Shown in pieces: positions 59,309 through 64,000 of a stretch of DNA of 64,000 nucleotides. The stretch is taken from contig CM057068.1 of the NCBI GenBank assembly GCA_029945375.1, positions 682,001-746,000 of the forward strand, read 5' to 3'. Source of the DNA: Agaricus subrufescens. Lineage: Eukaryota > Basidiomycota > Agaricomycetes > Agaricales > Agaricaceae. Position numbers and translations under genes: made by a program. How positions within the stretch are numbered: position 1 is the stretch's first letter; every line of letters begins with the position of its first letter. The notes under the pieces are model-generated. The model did no database searches and was not told the DNA's origin. It saw only the letters and a program-made list of their open reading frames with translations.

Positions 59309-59890
59309 GGCGCGTAAACAGTGCGATTTCAATCAACCTAAAGTATCCTACATTATCGACGGCATGCATCCAAATTTTATGCAATTTTCACGGGCAAATT
59401 GTAGCAAGTCCTGCTTTGAAGAGTTAGATCTAGTTTGTGGCGATGAGACGAGATATCCGAGAAGTGACGACGGCTCACACTGATTCCTGCTGAGTATACA
59501 ATATTGCAATTTCAAAGGCTTGGTCACGGTGGATAAAACCTACTTCAGTTGAGATTGCCCGTGGTCCCGATTCGGAGGTAAGGGCTGTAATGGGTAAAAA
59601 CAAAGTATTGGAAACTGCTAGAATGACTGATAGACACTAAAGCTACGGTACACAATATATGTTTAGCTATAGCACCATTTCGTGGCTTTTTCCGGTATGT
59701 TGCATTTTGGACACTTGGACTAGGAAGATGCCGTTCTAGACACCATTAACGACTCACAAAGCTTAGCCTGGAAGGAAAGGAAAATAAGGGACACAAGAAA
59801 AGTCCACGTATCATCCCACACTACTTCTGGCAAGTTCCTTGACACCCGCTTGCACTGGCACTTGAGAGCTCGGATAACGTCACTGAGACC
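59309..59890. other. Intergenic between snurportin and sirtuin
   Basis: 582 bp; 3' flank of snurportin and promoter of the sirtuin. No other feature is seen. Confidence 0.4.
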
Positions 59891-61107
59891 ATGCCTTCTT
59901 CTGATCAGGAATCCTTTAGAGATGCACTTGCTCGCGCCAAGAATGTTCTGATCCTTTCGGGTGCCGGGTTATCTGCTGCTTCAGGTCTGAGGGGCTCTGT
60001 TTGACGCCTCAACTTCCAGGTTGACTGAGCACATTAATTATGATAGGCATAGCAACATATCGTGGTGCTGAAACTTCACTCTGGAATAATTTTGTTAGTT
60101 TACCTTTTCACACTATCCCACTCACGGAACTATCATTTTTTTTCTCTAGGATCCCAAGAGGTACGCCACACCAGAGGCTTTCAAACAAGATCCAGTTGGT
60201 CTGTGGAAGTTCTACCACCGTCGTCGATCAGAGTAACTCGACATCTCGATTGTACAATTAATGGTCCGAGTCTCAACAACCTCATGTTGCACAGATACCT
60301 ACTTGCGAAACCCAACACAGCGCACTACGCTCTCGGGATTTTAGCTCATCCACCAGTCCTTGCGCGAATTGCACCTCAGTCATCTAAACCTATTCATATA
60401 ACTCAAAACGTCGATGCTCTTGCATTACGGGTCCTCGAATCGTTGCCTTGCACTCAGAATCTTGAGAAGGGTGACGAGGCCAATACGTCGCAGCCGGTAG
60501 TAGAAACTCTTGTCGAGATGCATGGCGATATATTTGTGACGCGTTGTACCTCTTGTCAACACCTCAAACGTTCGTATGAACCTCAACTTGCATCTGCACT
60601 CGCGAATCTCGAAAAGTCTGGGTTAAATCTCGACGCCAGTTTGCCTGAGGTTACGGTGAACCAGTTACCTAGATGTGGCGGTGATGCTTGGGCAGGATCA
60701 AATAGATACGGGCGTTGTGGTGGTCTGCTTCGACCTGAGGTAGTGTGGTTTGGGGAAGTACCACCAAAGGGCGGTGAAATCGCTCGCAAGATGAGTGCAT
60801 GTGATATGTTGTTGGTAGTTGGATCTTCGTCTATTGTTCGTGTGGATACTGTCTAACATTGTGTTGAAAAAGCTGACTATCTGTGTATGTGTCGTTATTA
60901 CAGGTACGTCCGGCGGCGGACTATGCTGCTCAAGTAAAGAAAAATGGTGGGACTGTGGCTGTGTTCAATTTAGCGCGTTCGAAGGGTGATGATGAGGCGG
61001 ATTTCTTATTTTTGGGTCCTTGTGAAGAGACTCTGCCGGAGGTACTTCAAGTGAAGAAAGATATCAAAGAACTGTGGCCCGAGGCATATACGAAAAGAGT
61101 TGCATAG
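59891..61107 (+). CDS. SIRT5-type sirtuin (NAD-dependent protein deacylase)
   Basis: Five or so exons, start [20 protein letters not shown]. Motifs: [19 protein letters not shown] (NAD loop); [20 protein letters not shown] followed by [27 protein letters not shown] with the catalytic His; zinc Cys pairs RCTSC and RCGG...[36 protein letters not shown]. The Tyr-x-x-Arg in YHRR matches the residues that let SIRT5 read succinyl, malonyl or glutaryl lysine, so desuccinylase-like activity is predicted from family knowledge. No obvious targeting peptide is present, so the site of action is open. In the TQNVD segment the usual following Leu-His is replaced by Ala-Leu. Confidence 0.88.
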
Positions 61108-61176
61108 GACGAAATATCGAGGCATAGGTGCAGATGAAGTAGTAGTTTTTAATTATTCTTTCTTAATAACCTTTCA

Positions 61177-62544
61177 TCACAACATTGCGCTCAAAAATTC
61201 TTTCATCTTCTTTTCACAGTCGTCAAAGATCGTCAGGGCGTCTGTAAGTTTCCTTTGAACTTCAGGATTTGCTGCGATTGCTTCGCGTAGGTGACTTCCT
61301 CCGTTGTCGATATAATTCTCACCTTTTTTTTTTACAAAAAAAAATACTGTCATTAGTTGTCGATGCTGGCATGAACCTTCTGCGCACCTATCAGTAGTAT
61401 ATTAGGTGCAACAGGAAGTGGTACTGGTTTCATGAGTTCGTCTAACGCCGGTAACGATGAGAGTTTATCCAGTAAAGGACCTGATATGGTGATCTCGTCC
61501 GGTTTCAAAGTCGCAAGAGCGACCACCTGAGAGATGGCAAACATTATCAGAGAATCTCTACAGCCACGGGCGGGATCTAAAAACAAACCTCTTCCGTGGT
61601 AACGATACTTATAAGTGCAAAAAAAGTCAGTAGGTTTGGGAATAAGGTATAAAAAGCCAAAAAGCGTACCTGGCTGGCATGATTAGTGTTTGGGACTTGA
61701 TCTCACGCAGGGTCGCTATGATTGAGAGGATGACCGTGCTCATGGGATGTTCCAATGCTGGATTGGAGTATTCCTTCCAGAGTGACTTGTCAAAATGAAC
61801 GCGCAGTTCTTATTCGACATTAGGATATATATATATATGTGTGTGTGTGTGTGTCACGTATAGTTGCTGGTACACACCATTGAAATAAGGGGCAAGATAC
61901 ATACATCCAGCTTGTGAAGCAGCCAGAGCTTGAGGAAGAGAGAACAAACAAGTCGCAAGAGTCGAAATTCCAATCTTTTGCAAGTACTGACAAGCCAACA
62001 TTGATTCCGGAGTCGCCGGTATCTTGACGCGAACCCGATTCCTGAGTTAATAAGAAACGCTTTTTCAGTGGATGATAATGAAAATGGCAACAAACTTGGG
62101 TATCCCATGCTCCTCGTACAATGCAACGAGTTTCTTGGCATGCGCGATCGTTTTTTCGGTATCGTAAGCCAAAGATGGCGAAGTTTGTACATGAACGCCT
62201 CCAGTGAGATAAGGGAATATCCTTTTCCCCAAAAGAATCGTCTGGTACATATTATCCCAACTGATGTCTGAAACCAAGAATTGACGTACAAAGGTGTCGA
62301 TCACATCCATCTTGAAAGTTTCAGGGTCTTGATCTAGATTTTTGTTCTGAACAAAGCTAATCGCTTGTCTGACGAGATCTGCATTATCTGGACGAATCAT
62401 CTCGTTGTAGGCGAGGGCCTGGTTGGACGTCATGTCGTGGAACTTCTCGTCGGATGTGGTGTTCCTTTGGGTGACATCGATGTCCATAGAGTCGACATTG
62501 ACGGGCAGGAGAGTGCGTAATTGGTGTAGCAGGGAAGTGGCCAT
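61177..62544 (-). CDS. Transaldolase-family protein
   Basis: Starts MATSLLHQLRTLLPVNVDSM at 62544; several exons run down to the stop at 61177. A class I aldolase of the pentose phosphate pathway family. Visible: MTSNQALAYNEMI; GKRIFPYLTGGVHVQTSPSL; AYDTEKTIAHAKKLVALYEE; VRVKIPATPESMLACQYL (Lys of VKIPAT is the expected Schiff-base residue); ISTLATCLFSLPQALAASQA; MYLAPYFN; later ITISGPLLDKLSSL and a charged C-terminus (DDCEKKMKEFLSAML). Classical transaldolases have VSTEVD where this has VHVQTSP, so it may be a divergent subfamily. A TATATA/TGTGTG microsatellite (about 61826-61854) sits in one intron. Confidence 0.8.
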
Positions 62545-62852
62545 TGCGTAAACGGCACAAAGTTTGATATTCACAAGCTACTTATATCACCAGATGGATC
62601 AAGGGTAATAGGACAATCTGGAATCGGCGCGTGTTCCCACAATAATAGATAAGTTACAATAAATGCTCAATATATTAGTGTATTAGTTGATACAGGCGAA
62701 AACAATTGCGATATGTAAGGCGAGATGTGTGGGTGTGTGTGATGTATGTGAGTGTGTGCATGAAAAGAACAAAATGAGACAGCTCCTTCCAACGGAAACA
62801 TGATACTAACAACGATAAGTTATCCTCAACCATTCCATTGCTCATTGACGCA

Positions 62853-64000
62853 TTAGCCATAATTGAGCTGAACATTTGCACTGGAGCCCCCACCCCTGCC
62901 AGGAGGTCTTGTATCAGACACAGGCTGCTGACCTTGGGGTAAAGCTGGCTTTGGTGGCAGATGTGGTGGTCGATTTGGTAGTGTTGAGGTTCTGGGCGGT
63001 TCGTACCTGTCATATGCACGATATCCTCCGCGATTATAATGTCCGCCTTGCCTTTCACCACCGCCGGGTCTACCATTGCGATTAGAATGATGCATTCCCG
63101 GTGGTGGGGGGTAAGGCCCCGGTGGTGGACCGCGACCCGGCGGGGGATAACCATGTCCGTGAGGTGGAGGTGGGGGCGGAGGCGGAGGCCTGTTGAAGCC
63201 GGGCCCTGGGGGCCCATGGATGTGTGGAGGTGGTGGAAAAGGAGGATTTTGATGGTGATGGTGGTAGTGCGAATTTGGGGGCGGCGGTCCGCCTCCTGGG
63301 TGAAAATTGGGGGGAGGAGGGCCATTCCTGTTAAAGTGGCCTGGGGGAGGAGGACCTCCTATTTGTGGATTAGGTAAGTTGGGTATTGAAACGGGACCCG
63401 GAGGAGGGTGGTGATTACGATGCGCTCGTTTATCTAGTTCATGAGATGCTTCATAGATAGGTAATCTAATAGAAAAAGTAGTTGTGTCAAAAGTTGTTGA
63501 TGCGTAAGTAAAGAAACGTACGATTTAGGATCTGCGGGCAGTGGATCAGTCCAAAAGTAGTCGTGCTCTAGTGCCTGGGCGGCGGTGATACGCTCTCTCG
63601 GGTTGCACACCAAAAGTTTGTCTAACAGGTCTGCAGTTTCAGAGCCTACGCTAAGAACGGGAAGATCAGGCAAAGTTATTGAAGCGGCTGGTAAAGATAG
63701 ACAGCACCTTTCGTACGCCTGCTTCACTTTTCTGGGGTACAATGTTGTCCATCTTGTATGACCGTCACAGCCAGGAAGGGCGTCGAAGTTGGGCCAAGTG
63801 TGTTGATTGGGCGTTCCACATAATTGCCAGATCCTGTCCAGCTGGTCCAGATCGGATGTTCCAGGTAAGATTGGACGACGTGAGAACATTTCACCGAGGA
63901 CACATCTATAGTGCAAAACGAGGACGTAATGAGCAATGAATTGTAGTGAAGTAAGTGATTCAACTCACCCGATACCCCATATGTCAACCTCACCAGCGTA
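62853..64000 (-). CDS. CDK9/BUR1-like cyclin-dependent kinase, C-terminal part (runs off the window)
   Basis: The reading enters from the right edge at YAGEVDIWGIG (kinase subdomain IX) and continues CVLGEMFSRRPILPGTSDLD, QLDRIWQLCGTPNQHTWPNF, LLDKLLVCNPRERITAAQAL and EHDYFWTDPLPADPKS, the CMGC/CDK pattern. After an intron near 63500 comes a ~200-residue tail rich in Pro, Gly, His and Asn (NRPPPPPPPPHGHGYPPPGR is typical), ending SSANVQLNYG. Such long Pro-rich tails are common in BUR1/SGV1-type kinases, which phosphorylate the RNA polymerase II elongation machinery. A 57-nt segment near 63660-63716 (CCLSLPAASITLPDLPVLS) may be an intron instead of coding. The N-lobe is outside the window. Confidence 0.85.

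Overview
The window is nuclear DNA from a basidiomycete fungus, most likely an Agaricomycete. The housekeeping genes are cut by many introns of about 46-60 nt with GT-AG borders (one GC-AG intron seen). Their products (Mor2/Furry, RPN1, mitotic cyclin, SIN3, HPM1-type histidine methyltransferase, snurportin, SIRT5-type sirtuin, BUR1/CDK9-like kinase) are fungal or eukaryotic core proteins. Coordinates come from hand reading; internal exon borders may be off by a base or two.

Layout. 1-1389: 5' part of a Mor2/TAO3/Furry gene. 2380-14828: left F-box cluster. 16137-19548: RPN1. 20684-22612: mitotic cyclin. 22680-38410: right F-box cluster, built of four tandem segmental copies. 38787-41610: a 2-hydroxyacid dehydrogenase and an uncharacterised gene. 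43367-44968: a solitary, diverged F-box gene. 45464-64000: ordinary gene-dense DNA (aldehyde dehydrogenase, SIN3, histidine methyltransferase, tRNA-Ala, S1/P1 nuclease, histidinol-phosphate aminotransferase, mitochondrial uS15, snurportin, sirtuin, transaldolase, CDK).

The F-box clusters hold two paralogous families that I call A (about 476-481 aa, four exons, nine copies) and B (about 392-401 aa, two exons, three intact copies and four broken ones). Their ancestral unit is a head-to-head A/B pair sharing a promoter of about 225 bp. In the left cluster A is on the minus strand and B on the plus strand; in the right cluster the orientation is reversed. Most apparent frameshifts and stops in family A disappear when a 47-52 nt intron is recognised; eight of nine A genes then read intact. 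B genes are eroding much faster than A genes.

The most unusual item is a 112-residue protein at 23961-24353 that consists almost only of one Sin3-type paired amphipathic helix (PAH) domain. Its intron lies at the same place and phase as the intron in PAH1 of the full-length SIN3 gene at 47526-51882 of the same window. Other points are a pair of non-autonomous inverted-repeat elements with CATCAGGAAAA ends (one disrupting F-box copy A8), a tRNA-Ala with an 8-nt intron, and a divergent pair (uS15m/snurportin) whose start codons are only 39 bp apart.
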